A DNA stretch of 64,000 nucleotides, from assembly GCF_023159225.1 (NCBI RefSeq), contig NC_063166.1:42463149-42527148 (forward strand), given 5' to 3'. Positions 21,796 through 32,124 of this stretch are shown piece by piece. A program made the translations under genes and the position numbers. Every line of letters begins with the position of its first letter. Position 1 is the stretch's first letter. Under the pieces are notes generated by a model, which was given only the letters and a program-made list of their open reading frames with translations, searched no databases and was not told the origin of the DNA. Source of the stretch: Perognathus longimembris pacificus. Taxonomy: Eukaryota; Chordata; Mammalia; Rodentia; Heteromyidae.

Positions 21796-22965
21796 TTAGT
21801 GAGCTGGTCTTTCTGCTGGACTTTGGCTATTGAAGTTTCTTTCTGATTCTGTCTGTGTGTCTTTTACGATCTCTGTTGGGTGGGGTTCCCCTCTTAATAT
21901 TCGCTGTAGGGCTGGCTTTTTATTCACATACTCCTTTAGCTCCTCTTTGGTGTGGAAAGATCTGGTTTTCCCCTCAAATGTGAACTCCAATTTCACTGGA
22001 TATTTGATCTGAAGTTGTAAATTGTTATTCTGAAGTACTTGGATGGTGTTCTTCCACTCACTTCGAGCTTGGTAAGTTTGTGTGGATAAGTCGGATGTTA
22101 TTCGAATCCTCTTCCCATTGACGAAAGTGTCCTTCCTTGATTTGGCTGAATTCAGAATTTGCTCTTTAATCTTGAGGTCTGTAGTCTTGAATATTATGTG
22201 CCTTGGGGTGGCTTTCCTGGGGTCTGGCCTGCCAGGTGTCCTATAGGCTTCGGTTACCTGGATGGGGTCCCCTGTGAGATTGGGGAAGTTTTCTGCAATA
22301 ACTTTATTGAGAACATGATTAAGCCCTCTGTTCTGGTATTCAGCTCCTTCTTCTATTCCAATTACACGCAGATTATATCTCTTGTCTTTGTCCATTAGTT
22401 CCTGGATTAGTCTTCCCTGAAGCTTCACCTTTTCTTGGAGTGTGGTCATTTTCTGGTTGTTGTCAGCTGCTTCATCATCTAGGCGAGATATTCTGGATTC
22501 TATATGGTCCACTCTTTGTGTTATGGTTTCAATTGAGGAGTTTATGGATGTCAGAGAGCTATTTATGGTTGTCATATCAGCTCTGATCGTGGAAATTTCT
22601 TCCTTTAAAGAGTTGTATCTTAAATCTATTTTTTCGTGCATTTCAATTCTCAGGATGTGGAGATTTGCTTTAAATGAGGCTTGCATTGTATCCATTTTTG
22701 CTTCCATTTCTTTAAAGCAGACTTGCATTGTATCCAGTTTTGCTTCCATTTCTTTCGTGGCTTCCTGGGTGTCCTTCCAGATTTCCGTTCTAAACTCCTG
22801 GAATTGTTTTCTGATTTCATATCTGATGCTTTCAATCATTCCTGTTAACATGGCCTCATTTGCTTTTTTAATCTCCATCTCCTCTTCAGTCGTGCTGCTT
22901 TTTGGAGCTGGCGAGTTGGCTTGCCCTTTGATGAACTGAGTTATGTTTCTTTGTGATTTGCACAT
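21796..22965 (-). CDS. L1 family B ORF1 protein, intact reading frame
   Basis: An uninterrupted frame of 389 codons, from ATG at 22965-22963 (MCKSQRN) to the stop at 21796. L1 ORF1 protein binds L1 RNA as a trimer and acts as a nucleic-acid chaperone in the ribonucleoprotein particle. Residues about 35-190 are a heptad-rich coiled coil. About 196-290 form the RRM-type domain (YNLRVIGIEEG, then YRTPGRPDPR and PRHIIFK). About 290-365 form the C-terminal domain (RIRITSDLS, KYPVKLEFTFEG, KEYVNKKPALQ). Residues 71-84 and 85-98 are a tandem duplication of 14 residues, two heptads, starting KEMEAK. The ORF1 of the other family B copy has one unit and is 375 residues long, exactly 14 fewer. ATG was preferred over the upstream GTG because the family B relative also starts MCKSQRN. 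The partner ORF2 is broken, so the element is not autonomous. Confidence 0.9.
   Translation of the reverse strand: MCKSQRNITQFIKGQANSPAPKSSTTEEEMEIKKANEAMLTGMIESIRYEIRKQFQEFRTEIWKDTQEATKEMEAKLDTMQVCFKEMEAKMDTMQASFKANLHILRIEMHEKIDLRYNSLKEEISTIRADMTTINSSLTSINSSIETITQRVDHIESRISRLDDEAADNNQKMTTLQEKVKLQGRLIQELMDKDKRYNLRVIGIEEGAEYQNRGLNHVLNKVIAENFPNLTGDPIQVTEAYRTPGRPDPRKATPRHIIFKTTDLKIKEQILNSAKSRKDTFVNGKRIRITSDLSTQTYQARSEWKNTIQVLQNNNLQLQIKYPVKLEFTFEGKTRSFHTKEELKEYVNKKPALQRILRGEPHPTEIVKDTQTESERNFNSQSPAERPAH
22672..22755 (-). repeat. 42-bp tandem duplication in ORF1 coiled coil
   Basis: Two adjacent 42-bp units (sense strand: 22755-22714 and 22713-22672), each beginning AAAGAAATGGAAGCAAAA, differ at four positions. 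They encode the 14-residue units at ORF1 residues 71-84 and 85-98, so the coiled-coil heptad phase is kept. Confidence 0.93.
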
Positions 22966-24154
22966 CTGGAGATCTGTGTAGATCTTCCCTCCCTTCTGTG
23001 TAGGCGTGTCAATGGCAGCAGGTGCTGTCGCTGTGGCCCCGCCCACCAGTGCAGGGTATACCTACCAGAGTGGGCGCTGTCGCCAGGGGCCCCACCCTCC
23101 TGTGCACTGTGGGTCCACTTCAACAGGCACTTTAGCGGGATCTGCCTCCCAGAGTGAGCCCTGGGTTGTTGGGTTGTGCTTGCGCCCTCCCACGAGTCCA
23201 TTGGGGGGGCGGTATGTGTGGGGCCCAGTGGGATCGACTGTCCAGGTGTGGCTTGGCACCCTCAGACCTCGCCTCCGCTGTGAGGGGGAGACATGATCAG
23301 GCTCAGGTGACCCTGCTGGGCTGGTATTGCCCACCAGCACCTGTGATTTTAGTTGTAAGAGTCTGCAAGGTCCAGGTGCCTCGGGTGGGGCTTGCCCTGC
23401 CGGCCATCCCCAGGCCCCTGGGAAGGGGGCGGGGCCGGTTTTGCCAGTTCAGGAACCTGTGGGTCCTTGGGGCTGCTCCGCCCTTCCCCTGCTAAACTGA
23501 CTTCCCAGCGCCTGATGGGAGCTCCCCGCCTGATTTGGGGGTTCTTTGTTCCCTCGGGGGTGGGGAGGGAGAGGGAGGGACATCTAGCTTCTTTGTCCGG
23601 CTTGTGTCTCTGATAGCTGGTCTCCCATTGGGGGAGGGGATAATGGGGGACTCACAGTTGCTGCTTTGTGTGTGTGTCCCGCGCAGCCTTTGGCCTTTCA
23701 GGGGTTGGCGAAGTGTCATGGTGGCTTCCCCGGTTCCCTCTTTCTGCCGCGCTGGGTTCCCTTGTCCGAACCTGGTGTGGACCCGAACTTCTCGTTGCTG
23801 CCGGTGTGTGTCTTGGTCCGCACCCTGCCTTGTGTCCGTGGGGTCTCCTGCTATATGAATTCTGTGCTCCTGGCAGCCTGTCTGCCGATCGCCGGGTTCC
23901 CCTTTCCCAGCCTGGCACTGTTTGGGCCAGGGAAGGCTGGTGGGGGATGGTGCCCCAGAGATTCTCCGGCTCCGTGTAGGTTTTCGGTTCTTCTTTTTTG
24001 CTCCTTTTTGTTTTCCTGCGTTTCTCCACTGCTTCTGGCTGCTGGTTTTGCTGGGTTCTTGATGGGGTGTTGGGTGTTGGAGTTCCCAGCTCGCTATTCC
24101 GTTGGAGCGAGTCGGGGTGCCTCCCTATTCTGTCGGCGCCATCTTTCTCCCCCC
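22966..24154 (-). promoter_or_regulatory. L1 family B 5' UTR / promoter
   Basis: GC- and CpG-rich sequence of about 1.2 kb between the L1 5' end and the ORF1 ATG. It begins with a GGCGCC-containing segment after the YY1-type motif. It is shorter than the matching 5' UTR of the 30715-38096 copy (about 1.7 kb without its SINE). The reading frame of ORF1 stays open upstream of its ATG for at least 27 codons, opening with GTG at 23046. Confidence 0.75.
24139..24146 (-). promoter_or_regulatory. YY1-type motif at L1 5' end
   Basis: AAGATGGC on the minus strand, nine to sixteen bases inside the 5' end set by the target-site duplication, followed by GCC. Confidence 0.55.
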
Positions 24155-24170
24155 ACCAATGTCACTTTGA

Positions 24171-25349
24171 ATTCTTGAAATCTATAAACAACCCTGCTCT
24201 GTTGGTAATGCATGATAACAATGAAGCTAATAAGGGCTTCCCTTTCTGTTTGGGTCCTATACTGTGTGTATCCACTAATTCATTTATCAGACATTTCATC
24301 ATAATGATCATTACATTCCATGGTAATTAGTGTGCATGGGATACAACTGGCTCTGGCATACATCAAACAATGATGTTACATAGTCTTCAAGGATCCCTCT
24401 GTACTTTTATCCCTGTGGTAGGTTTTCCAAGGCTGCATGGTAAAGGAGAATACACATGTAGGATCTGATACCAGATAAATCACCATACTGTGTGTCATGC
24501 TCCTGTCACATGACATCCCTGGGCCTCTTGTATAAACTTGAAGTTAGTATGTTATGAGATTCTCATCAGAAACAGGACAACAGCTCACATGTCAATCACA
24601 TGTACTAGGGGTCAGCAAAAGGTTTTTCCTGTTTATTGTTTCACACTGACTCATATCAACATCACTCCCACACAGGTAATGTCTTAGGTTTTTTATCATC
24701 TTCCCCATCAGTTATCTTTGCTGCCCACAGGTCTCTCCTCCAAGAACAGATACCTTCATTTTCAAAGTCACATTGTCCTATGATAAATATCCCAGGCTTA
24801 ATTACAGTTTAAAGAGTTCTTAGCAGATGAAGAAAAGTGTACTGAACTTTTTTGTATAACATAACAAATGGATCCACAAATAGAAAAAGGTTGAAATGCC
24901 CCTAGGAATATGAGGGTAGACCTGAGCATGTATGAGCTCTTGTCAGGGGCAAATGAATGGGCCAGTTTCTTTGTCTGATTGGTTATGGCTGGTGATTTGG
25001 AGAGTTCTGGCCATCTTGAAAGAGCTAAAGGAAGAAAATGGCACAGGGACTTCTCTTGTGGTGCTCCAATGGGAGACAGGCCATAGTTGGGAATAGTTTA
25101 GTGAACCAATTCAGATAGACAATGAACATTGAAGTGGTTCAGGTCCTCATGGCTGTGTGCACTTCAGAGACTGGCAGGGACAGAAATTGTCCCTCTATGT
25201 GCAAAGAAGACTGAATGCCCTGATCACTGGCTCAGTAGCCACTTCACAACAGTAGCCACTTCACTTACTCAAGGCCTAACATTTGTTGTATTGCATACCA
25301 AGGTTGGCAAGTCACTCTTGAGTTTTACCTCACTTGGTCTTCCTGCAAC
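24171..25349. other. Unique non-coding sequence
   Basis: About 1.2 kb of AT-rich sequence. A weak MIR-like string near 24500 (ccctgggcctctt) was not enough for a call. No gene recognised. Confidence 0.4.
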
Positions 25350-25437
25350 AAACTGAGACCCAGAGAGGCTAGATGTTGTGCCCAAGTGACCCATCAGAAG
25401 AATCACATATGACACACTAACCCCAGTTCCTTGTCTC
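25350..25437 (-). repeat. MIR-like SINE fossil
   Basis: The stretch caaactgagacccagagaggct, then tgtgcccaagtgaccca resembles the conserved core of mammalian MIR in reverse (aactgaggcccagagagg, then cttgcccaaggtcac). It is short and diverged. Confidence 0.5.
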
Positions 25438-26218
25438 CCTTTTCTAATAAATAATTAACTTGTTTGTTTAAAGGATAAATTAAAGCTAATTTGTAAATTC
25501 TCCAATTAGCTTTTCTTGTTTATAGAGTCACAACACTCTACACCCACATCACACAAGGTGGAGCAGGAATAATTTTAAAATAATTGCTTAATTCTCTGAG
25601 AAAAAAATTAACTGTCATGAATAAGAAGACTGTTTCTCATGGTCCAGGGTCATTGCTCTGTTAAATTCATTGTGCATGGTCTAGTGATAAAAGTCATCTT
25701 CTTTAGAGCAGATGTAAAAACAATACTTTTCACCTAGCACCTGTAATTGGCATCTCCATGGCAGGAAATATTCAGATCTCACCACAAACAGCAAAAAATT
25801 AGTAGATTAGCCATGAAACAAACTGACAGGTTTTTAACTGTGCCCTCCCCCCCCGCCAAAAAAACAACAACATGGAGACTTGTAACCATAAACATTACAG
25901 TGAAGCCATCTAAACAAAAACAGCTCTCAAGTATGACAAGCACAGGAATCATTTTCCAAATTAAAACCTCAGATGAGAAATAAAAAAAAAAAACCTGGCA
26001 GATTGGGAGTGGGGTTTCTGCCCTGGAGGGACAGACAGAGCAATGATCCGCAACCTAAGCTGTCAGATAGCATCCCTAGGGAGATTTATTAAAACCCCAA
26101 CATCCAGATCCATGTTTATTGATAAATGAATCTTAGAGAACCACCTTTATAATGGAATCAAAGTATGCCCAACTTGCTTGGCTTAGAATATCCTGAAATC
26201 CTTAATTTAAAAATATGG
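25438..26218. other. Unique sequence with possible MER5-like fragment
   Basis: AT-rich and non-coding. At about 26043-26140, ccgcaacctaagctg, then tagggagatttattaaaacccc, then cagatcca resembles a MER5-type hAT (Charlie) non-autonomous transposon, but it is too diverged for a firm call. Confidence 0.35.
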
Positions 26219-26358
26219 ATCACTGGGGGGAGGTATAGTGGGGAAAAGCAAGGGAAGGGAGGGAGTAACAATGTTCAACAAGAATTGTACTCATTTCCTT
26301 ACTTATGCAACTTTAACACCTCTGTATATCACATTTACAATACAAATAAATAATAAAA
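26219..26358 (+). mobile_element. L1 3'-end fragment, family A type
   Basis: It carries the G-rich stretch (ggggggaggtatagtgggg), gggagtaacaatgttcaacaag and the terminal block ctctgtatatcacattta followed by ataaataataaaaata. This matches the 3' UTR end of family A. It is a strongly 5'-truncated, aged copy. Confidence 0.75.
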
Positions 26359-26599
26359 ATAGAGAAAGAGAGATCTCTTTAAAAATATGCACCAGCGTTT
26401 CCAGGGAAAGAAGTTGGGAACATGTATTTTGAACAGTGGCCGAAGATTCTTTGATTAAATAAGTTAAATAAAACTACATTGTCTTCAAGGCAAAAAATCA
26501 AGAGTAAAAAGCCAACCTGAAGAATGGGTTGAAAATAGTTACAAATTATGTATATGACATAGTGTTATTATCTATATTTTTTAAACTTCTGTAATTCAA

Positions 26600-26601
<2 letters not shown>

Positions 26602-26653
<52 letters not shown>
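26602..26653. repeat. (AC)n microsatellite
   Basis: About 26 uninterrupted AC units within the old L1, at a site that is A-rich in related L1s. Confidence 0.97.
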
Positions 26654-26656
<3 letters not shown>

Positions 26657-26815
26657 AATATCTAATAAATACACAGAGGACCCGAGGAGATGTTCTCCAC
26701 AAAGGGACAATAAGCACATGCATGGAGGCTCAGAATCCCTGATCATTAGAAAAATCAGTTCAAAACCACAATAAAAGGTGAGATACCACCACATATACAT
26801 TGAATGGCCAGGAGC

Positions 26816-27255
26816 AAGAAAGGAAAGAAGGGAAAAAGAAAAGGGAGGGAGGGAAGAAAGAAGAAAAGGAGAGAAGAAAAGAAGGGGAAAGAAAGGAAGG
26901 AGGAAGAAAGAGAAAGGAGAGAAGGATAGGGGAAAGAAGGGAAGAAGATAGAAAGAGAGAAAAGGAAGGAAGGAAAAAAGGAAAGAAGAAGGGGAAGAGA
27001 AAGAGGGAGAGAAGAGGAGGCAGAGGAGAAGGAAGGAGAAGGGAAGGATGGAAAAAGAGAAGGAAGGGGGCTGGGATGTAGCTCAGTGGCAAAGCGCTTG
27101 CCTAGCAAGTGCAACATCCTGGGTTCGATCCAGTACCAAAAAGAAAAGAGAAGGAAGGGAGGAGAGAGGGAGAGAGAGCTATAGGGAGGGAAGGCAGAGA
27201 AATGGAAGGAATGAGGAAGAGATGAAGGAAGGAACAAAGGAAAGAATCCAATGTT
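26816..27255. repeat. Purine tract interrupted by an ID element
   Basis: About 365 bp of almost pure purine (mixed GGAA, GAAA, GGGA units) in two parts, 26816-27066 and 27142-27255, with an ID element between them. Composition is irregular, so it is an older tract than the one at 6896-7214. Frames read from it on both strands are low-complexity artefacts. Confidence 0.9.
27067..27141 (+). mobile_element. Single-unit ID element (tRNA-derived SINE)
   Basis: It begins gggggctgggatgtagctcag and shows A box tagctcagtggc, gcgcttgcctagcaagtgc and B box ggttcgatcc. An A-rich tail leads into the purine tract. This is the monomeric rodent ID form without a Geo half, the only clear one in the window. 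It is close to the tRNA-Ala-like ancestor and could be mistaken for a tRNA gene, but it lacks a proper acceptor stem. Confidence 0.88.
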
Positions 27256-27340
27256 GGTGAAGATGGGGAGAAATTAGAACATTTCACCACTGTTGGAGGA
27301 AATGTAAAATGGTACAGCCACCATGAAAAACAATATGTGA

Positions 27341-28268
27341 ATGCCCCTCAGTAGACGAATGGATCAGGAAAATGTGGTACATATACACAATGGAATTTTA
27401 GGCCTCTACCAAAATAATGATGTTGCCCCATTCGTAAGGAAATGGAAGGAATTGGAAAAAATTATACTAAGTGAAGTGAGCCAGACTCAAAGGAACATGG
27501 ACTCTATGGTCTCCCTCATAGGGAATAATTAGCACAGGTTTAGGCTAGTCACAGCAGAGGATCACAAGAGCCTAATAGCTATGCCCTTATGAATGCATAA
27601 GATAATCCTAAGTGAAATGAACTCCATGTTAAGGAAATGACTGTTATATCACTGTTGTAATTACTTTCAACATGCCATGTGAAACCGTAGCTTCTTTTTT
27701 CTTTTTTTTTTTTTTTGCCAGTTGTGGGCCTTGAACTCAGGGCCTGCGCACTGTCCCTGGCTTCCTTTTGCTCAAGGCTAGCACTTAGCCAACTTGAGCC
27801 ACAACACCACTTCTGGCCATTTTCTATAGATGTGGTACTGGGGAATCGAACCCAGGGCTTCATGCATATGAGGCAAGCACTCTTGCCACTAGGCCATATT
27901 CCCAGCCCCAAACCGTAACTTCTATTGTTGATGATCCTCTTGTATTCCCTTCCTGTGGTTGTACCCGCACTATCACTTTATCTTATCTGACTACATTGGA
28001 AACTGTATATACTGGTATTAGAACCAGGGAAGTGAAAGGGAATACCAAAATCGAGAGACAAAGGATAAAAAGACAAACAACTCCAAAAGCAATACTTGCA
28101 AAACCATTTGGTATCAACCAAGTGAACAACTCATGGGAGGAGAGGGAAAGGGGAAGGGAGGAGGAGGGAATGAGGGAGGAGGTAACAAACACTACAAGAA
28201 ATGTACCCAAGGCCTAACATATGAAACTGTAACCTCTCTGTACATCACTTTGACAATAAATAAGAAAA
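27341..28268 (+). mobile_element. 5'-truncated L1, family A, inserted in the old L1
   Basis: It starts within the ORF2 C-terminus (atgcccctcagtagacgaat). A frame through [17 protein letters not shown] ends at 27532, the same C-terminus as the family A element at 8828-16280. The 3' UTR then runs to tctgtacatcactttgacaa, ataaataag and an A tail at 28268. A 9-bp duplication, aatatgtga, at 27332-27340 and 28269-28277 joins two halves of the older L1. An IDL-Geo SINE was later inserted in its 3' UTR. Confidence 0.9.
27697..27909 (-). mobile_element. IDL-Geo SINE in L1 3' UTR
   Basis: The target-site duplication aaaccgtagcttct at 27683-27696 recurs at 27910-27923 with one mismatch. The tail is a short T-rich block with a TTTC interruption (27697-27716). 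It is the third level of nesting here: old L1, then truncated family A L1, then this SINE. Confidence 0.93.
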
Positions 28269-28718
28269 AATATGTGATTAATTCAAAATATTAAATATAA
28301 ATTATACGAATCAATTATACCACTTCTGGGTATATATATTCAAAGAATTTAGAGCAAATTCTTGATATATTTATATACCCATATTGATCACAGCATTATT
28401 TCCAAGAGCCAAGAAGGAAATGTAACATAAATATCCACTGATGGATGAATGCATAAAGACAATGCCATACATACATCCACGAGGAAATTAGCCTTTAAAA
28501 AGAAGAAAACTGTTACATGCTACATGAACCTTAAGAACATGAAATAAACAATCTCTGAGAAATACTGTGTGATTTGTGAATTTGAGGTACCTAAAGTAGC
28601 AAAATTTGCAGAAACACAGGAGAAAGTAGGTCACCACTGGCTGAAGAGGCAAGGCATGAGGGAGATGTTGTGTGAATATCAAGAGACTCAAATTGTGTGG
28701 AAATGTTGCACAATGAGA

Positions 28719-29424
28719 ATGCAGCTATCCTTGGGTACCCACCCCTGGGGGTTGTTTTCAGGATTCCCATGTATATCAAAACCTGAGGCACAATATCTAT
28801 GTGCAGCTGCTCATCTAAAATAATATTTATCAAAATAAACTCTGGGAAATGGAAATAAGGATTTTTTTCTTTGTTGATATTTTTGTTTTCTTTTTTGTCT
28901 TGTTTTTCATTTACATGTCTTTGGAATGATAAAGGTAGGGCACAGAAATGAAAGGACAAAGGGTGAACAAAAGCAGCAGTGGTACTTACTAGACACTATG
29001 TGGAAAATGAACTAAACAAACTGTGGGTGGACATGGGAGAGGTAATCTGAAAGAAAGCACAAGGGAAGGAGTAACATTTTTCAAAAGCAAATGTACTCTT
29101 TATCAGACTTATGTAACTGTAACCCCTCTGTACATCACCTTTATAATAATAAAAATGTATGAAAGGGAAAAAACAGAGTTTTCAAGTCTCTTACATATAA
29201 GATCATCATGTGCATATGCACATCAGTTTATATACTTTAAACAATCTCTGTTACTAACAATATCTAATTCAATGTAAATTCTATGTAAATAGATCTTATT
29301 TTACTCAGAGAATATTGACAAGAACAATGTCTGTACATGTACAGACACAACTGCCCATAGGCCTACCTAGGTTGATTGAAGTTGTAAATTCAGAATCCAC
29401 TAATACAGAAGGTTGACTGTATAG
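28719..29424 (+). mobile_element. MER2/Tigger-like DNA transposon, split by an L1 tail
   Basis: Two flanks match a MER2-type non-autonomous Tigger. The left part (28719-28860) has tatccttgggtacccac, then aaaacctgaggca. The right part (29165-29424) has caatgtaaattctatgtaaatag, then tgacaagaacaatgtctgtac and the terminus ggttgactgtata. Such elements moved by a TcMar-type transposase and are fossil in mammals. The assignment is from memory of the consensus. The middle is a later L1 3'-end insertion. Confidence 0.6.
28930..29159 (+). mobile_element. L1 3'-end fragment, family A type
   Basis: It contains gggtggacatgggagaggtaa, gaaggagtaacatttttc and the end gtaacccctctgtacatcac followed by tttataataataaaaatg. 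It interrupts the MER2-like element. The left limit is approximate. Confidence 0.75.
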
Positions 29425-29504
29425 TTAACACTATTATACATTTAAAATGACTAGCAAGGTAAATTTGATTTTATGTAAAAATATATTTAAAAAATTAAAA
29501 ATCT

Positions 29505-29728
29505 GGCCGGGTACTGGCATCTCATTCCTGTAACCTTAGCTACTCTGGAGGCTGAGATCTGAGGATCATAGTCAAAAGCCAGGCTGGGCAGGAAAGTCAG
29601 TGAGATTCTTATCTCCAATTAACCACCAGAAAACTGGAAGTGGAGCTGAGGTAGGATACTAGTGTTGAGCAAAAAGCTGAGGAAGAGATCATGCAAGGAT
29701 CTGTACATGCTCATCCTGGCCCAAAAAA
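29505..29728 (+). mobile_element. 7SL/B1-headed Geo SINE
   Basis: The head is ggccgggtactggcatctc, then tgtaaccttagctactctgg, then agatctgaggatcatag; the linker is cttatctccaattaaccacc. The right half is shortened and eroded, ending catcctggcccaaaaaa. Confidence 0.85.
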
Positions 29729-30698
29729 TAGCTGTGCTGCATGTTCCCCAGCTGTTGCCAGCACCCACAGCCCTCCAATTGCCCAGGTCCATTCTCTACC
29801 TTTCTCCTCCTTGCACCGGTGCCCCAGGTAGTCACAGGTGATGCCTTTGCTCTCTGGCTTCTGAAAGTTCTAGCCAGTGGGAGCTACCAAGAAGAAACAC
29901 AGCGGGTGTGGGGGAAGAAGGTGAGGCCAAGCTATTCTCTCCCTGTCTTCCTACCCTCCCTGTTTCTGCATCCCATACACGAAGGTAGCTACATTTCCTG
30001 TCCCCCATGAAGACAACCCAGCCAGACAATCCCATCCTTGGCGATCCAGCAGTGCTGCCTGCTGTCCTGTCACTTGGGGCCTAGGCTCCCTCAGTGCTCA
30101 TCCTAGAGGCCTTGGCAGCCTTGCAGACTCTCTGGACCCTCTGAACACGTTTTATCATTGCTTTCCCAAACTCTCTTCTTTCCAGAACCCTGAAGGCTTC
30201 TGGTTTGTAGCATATAATCAGCAAAGAAATCAGCTAAGAATACAGCAGGAAACCCACAGTTGTATATAAACCAAACAGACAATTTAGGACTGTAGAAACA
30301 CACGAAAACAGATTGTAGTAATTATTGTCCAAATATGAGTATACTAAGATCCATTGACTTACATACTTTAAATTGCTGAATGATATGGCATGTGAATTAT
30401 AAACAGAAAAAAAAAACTGTGCAGCTGCTAGCAGTCACTCTCCACTTCCCCTTCTCCCTGTCTATGGCTGTCATTGATCTATATTCTGTGGATATTGTAT
30501 ATAAATGCAACTGCACAATACCAATAAAGGACAAACTAGCCAAGCTTACCACAGCATCCAAGTGATGTTTGTAATGAACACCTGTAACTACCATGTGCAA
30601 ATGGGAACTTCCATATGAGAATGCCTGCATTCCACAGCCTTAAATTCAGGCAGAGCTGACAATGCTCATCTTGGGTTTCCTATGCTTAAAATAAAGAC
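29729..30698. other. Unique sequence
   Basis: About 970 bp, relatively GC-rich at 29740-30080, with no recognised gene. Frames here (29741-30010 plus, 30103-30303 minus) have no domain features. Confidence 0.4.
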
Positions 30699-30714
30699 AA
30701 AAGTAGGGCTGGGA
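30699..30714. repeat. Left target-site duplication of L1, including 5' end of a SINE
   Basis: The 16 bases aaaagtagggctggga are repeated at 38097-38112. The last nine to eleven bases (gggctggga) are the 5' end of the IDL-Geo SINE that continues at 38104, so the L1 entered a pre-existing SINE. Confidence 0.93.
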
Positions 30715-30721
30715 GAGAGGG

Positions 30722-30729
30722 AAGATGGC
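30722..30729 (+). promoter_or_regulatory. YY1-type motif at L1 5' end
   Basis: AAGATGGC starting eight bases inside the L1 5' end as defined by the target-site duplication. Confidence 0.55.
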
Positions 30730-32124
30730 GCCATCACAATAGGGAGGCACCCCAACTCGCTCCAACCGAATAGTGAGCTGGGAACTCCAGCACCCCACAC
30801 CCCATCAAGAATCCAGCAAACCCAACAACCAGAAGCAACAGAGAAACACAGGAAATGAAAATGAACAAAAAAAGAATAGTCTATAACCAGCACGGAGCCG
30901 GAAAATCTCCAGGGTATCCCCTGCCCCCCACCGACCCCAGCCCGAACAGGGCCAGGCCAGGAAAGGGGACCCGGTGCCGGTAAATGGGACCGCAGACTGC
31001 CAGCTACCAGAGAAGCAACAGCCGAAAAGTCACGGGCCCCAGATAGAGCTCAGACTGATGAGACAGACCACGGCAGAGGTGCAGGACTGAACAGCCGAGA
31101 ACAGACAACAACAGCAGGGGAACCGGGCAGCGCAGATAGGGAGAGCTGGATGGGGAGAGCCGGGACCGCCACTAAAAATGATCGATCGCCATACCCCAGC
31201 ACCCCAGCCCCCAAAAGCCCACAGCAGCACGGGACATACACATAATCCAGGACCAGTAAGTCCCCCATTACCACCCCCCCATGGGAGACCAGCTCTAGCA
31301 GAGACCCAAACCCTACAAAGTAGCTAGAACTCCCTCCCTCCCTCTCCCTACCCCGAGGGAACAAAGGAGCCCCATATCTAGCAGCTCTAGGACTCTACAG
31401 CCTCTGGGAGGACACGGGAGCTAGTAGAGGTGGAACAGCCCCCCCAACAAGGTGACCGGGAAACACCTTAGACAGGCATCCTTCCAAAGCCCCAGCGGAG
31501 GAGCCTGAAACTGGCCACACCAGCCCCGCCCCCTCCCCAGCAGGGGCCCAGGGATTGGTAGGCACTGGAAGCCCCACCTGAGGCGCCTGGTCCCCATGGA
31601 TTTTTGAACAACAGTCACAGGCTTGCTGGTGTGCAATACCAGCCCAGCAGGGACACCTGGGCCTGAACACAAGCTCCCTTCACAGTGGAGGCGCAGAGTC
31701 TGTGGGCACCAACCCAAACCTAGACACTTGAACCTGCTGGGGTCCGCGCATACCACCCCCCCACAGCAAACTCACAAGAGGGCACAAGCACCCTCCAACA
31801 TCTCAGGCAGCACATTTCCAAAGGAGGCACTAGAGTGCACATGCACATGCCTCCCCAGAGCGCTAGCGTGGGCCAGCGTGCTAGCCCTCCAACAGGAGGT
31901 TCTCCTGCCCAACCCTCCGTGGGAGTGCACAAGCGGGCAAGCTGCAACACCCACTCTGATAGGCACACTTCGCACAGGTGGGCGGGCCAACCCTCAACAG
32001 GAACACCTGCTCCTACAGGAGCAATCCACACAGGTGGGTGACCCGCCTCTCAGGGGCAATTCTCAATATGAGAGGTGAGCTCCTCTGACCATGGTACCGA
32101 GTGGGAAAAAGAATCAAAAAAGAG

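Larger units (their letters stand above)
17381..24154 (-). mobile_element. Full-length LINE-1, family B, with SINE in ORF2
   Basis: A complete minus-strand L1 with a perfect 16-bp target-site duplication, caccaatgtcactttg, at 17365-17380 and 24155-24170. Order from its 5' end: AAGATGGC motif (24146-24139), CpG-rich 5' UTR of about 1.2 kb, intact ORF1 (22965-21796), ORF2 (21752-17607) and a short 3' UTR of 226 bp. An IDL-Geo SINE was inserted into ORF2 after the L1. Compared with the family B copy at 30715-38096, its 3' UTR lacks about 200 bp just after ORF2. Confidence 0.95.
26480..28716 (+). mobile_element. Old (ancestral-type) L1 3' half, split by younger insertions
   Basis: Three pieces of one plus-strand L1 are seen. 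The first, 26480-26815, is ORF2 tail (gaatgggttgaaaatagtta, later gtgagataccacca). The second, 27256-27331, has gttggtgaagatggggagaaatt and then gttggaggaaatgtaaaatggt. The third, 28278-28716, has accacttctgggtatatata and atccactgatggatgaatg, then the 3' part with aatactgtgtgattt and gaggtacctaaagtag. Between them lie a (CA) run, a purine tract with an ID element, and a younger L1 fragment. It is diverged at many sites and belongs to a mammal-wide old L1 class, not to families A or B. Confidence 0.8.

Noticed and set aside
23535..24178. Several frames over 100 codons on both strands
   Set aside because: GC-rich L1 family B 5' UTR; the openness comes from base composition.
24490..24580. MIR-like string
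   Set aside because: Only one short block (ccctgggcctctt) resembles the MIR core; too little to call.
27067..27141. tRNA gene
   Set aside because: A and B boxes are present, but the acceptor stem does not pair and the unit has an A-rich SINE tail; it is an ID element.
26755..27237. 160-codon minus frame and overlapping frames at 26.8-27.2 kb
   Set aside because: Low-complexity translation of a purine tract with an ID element inside.
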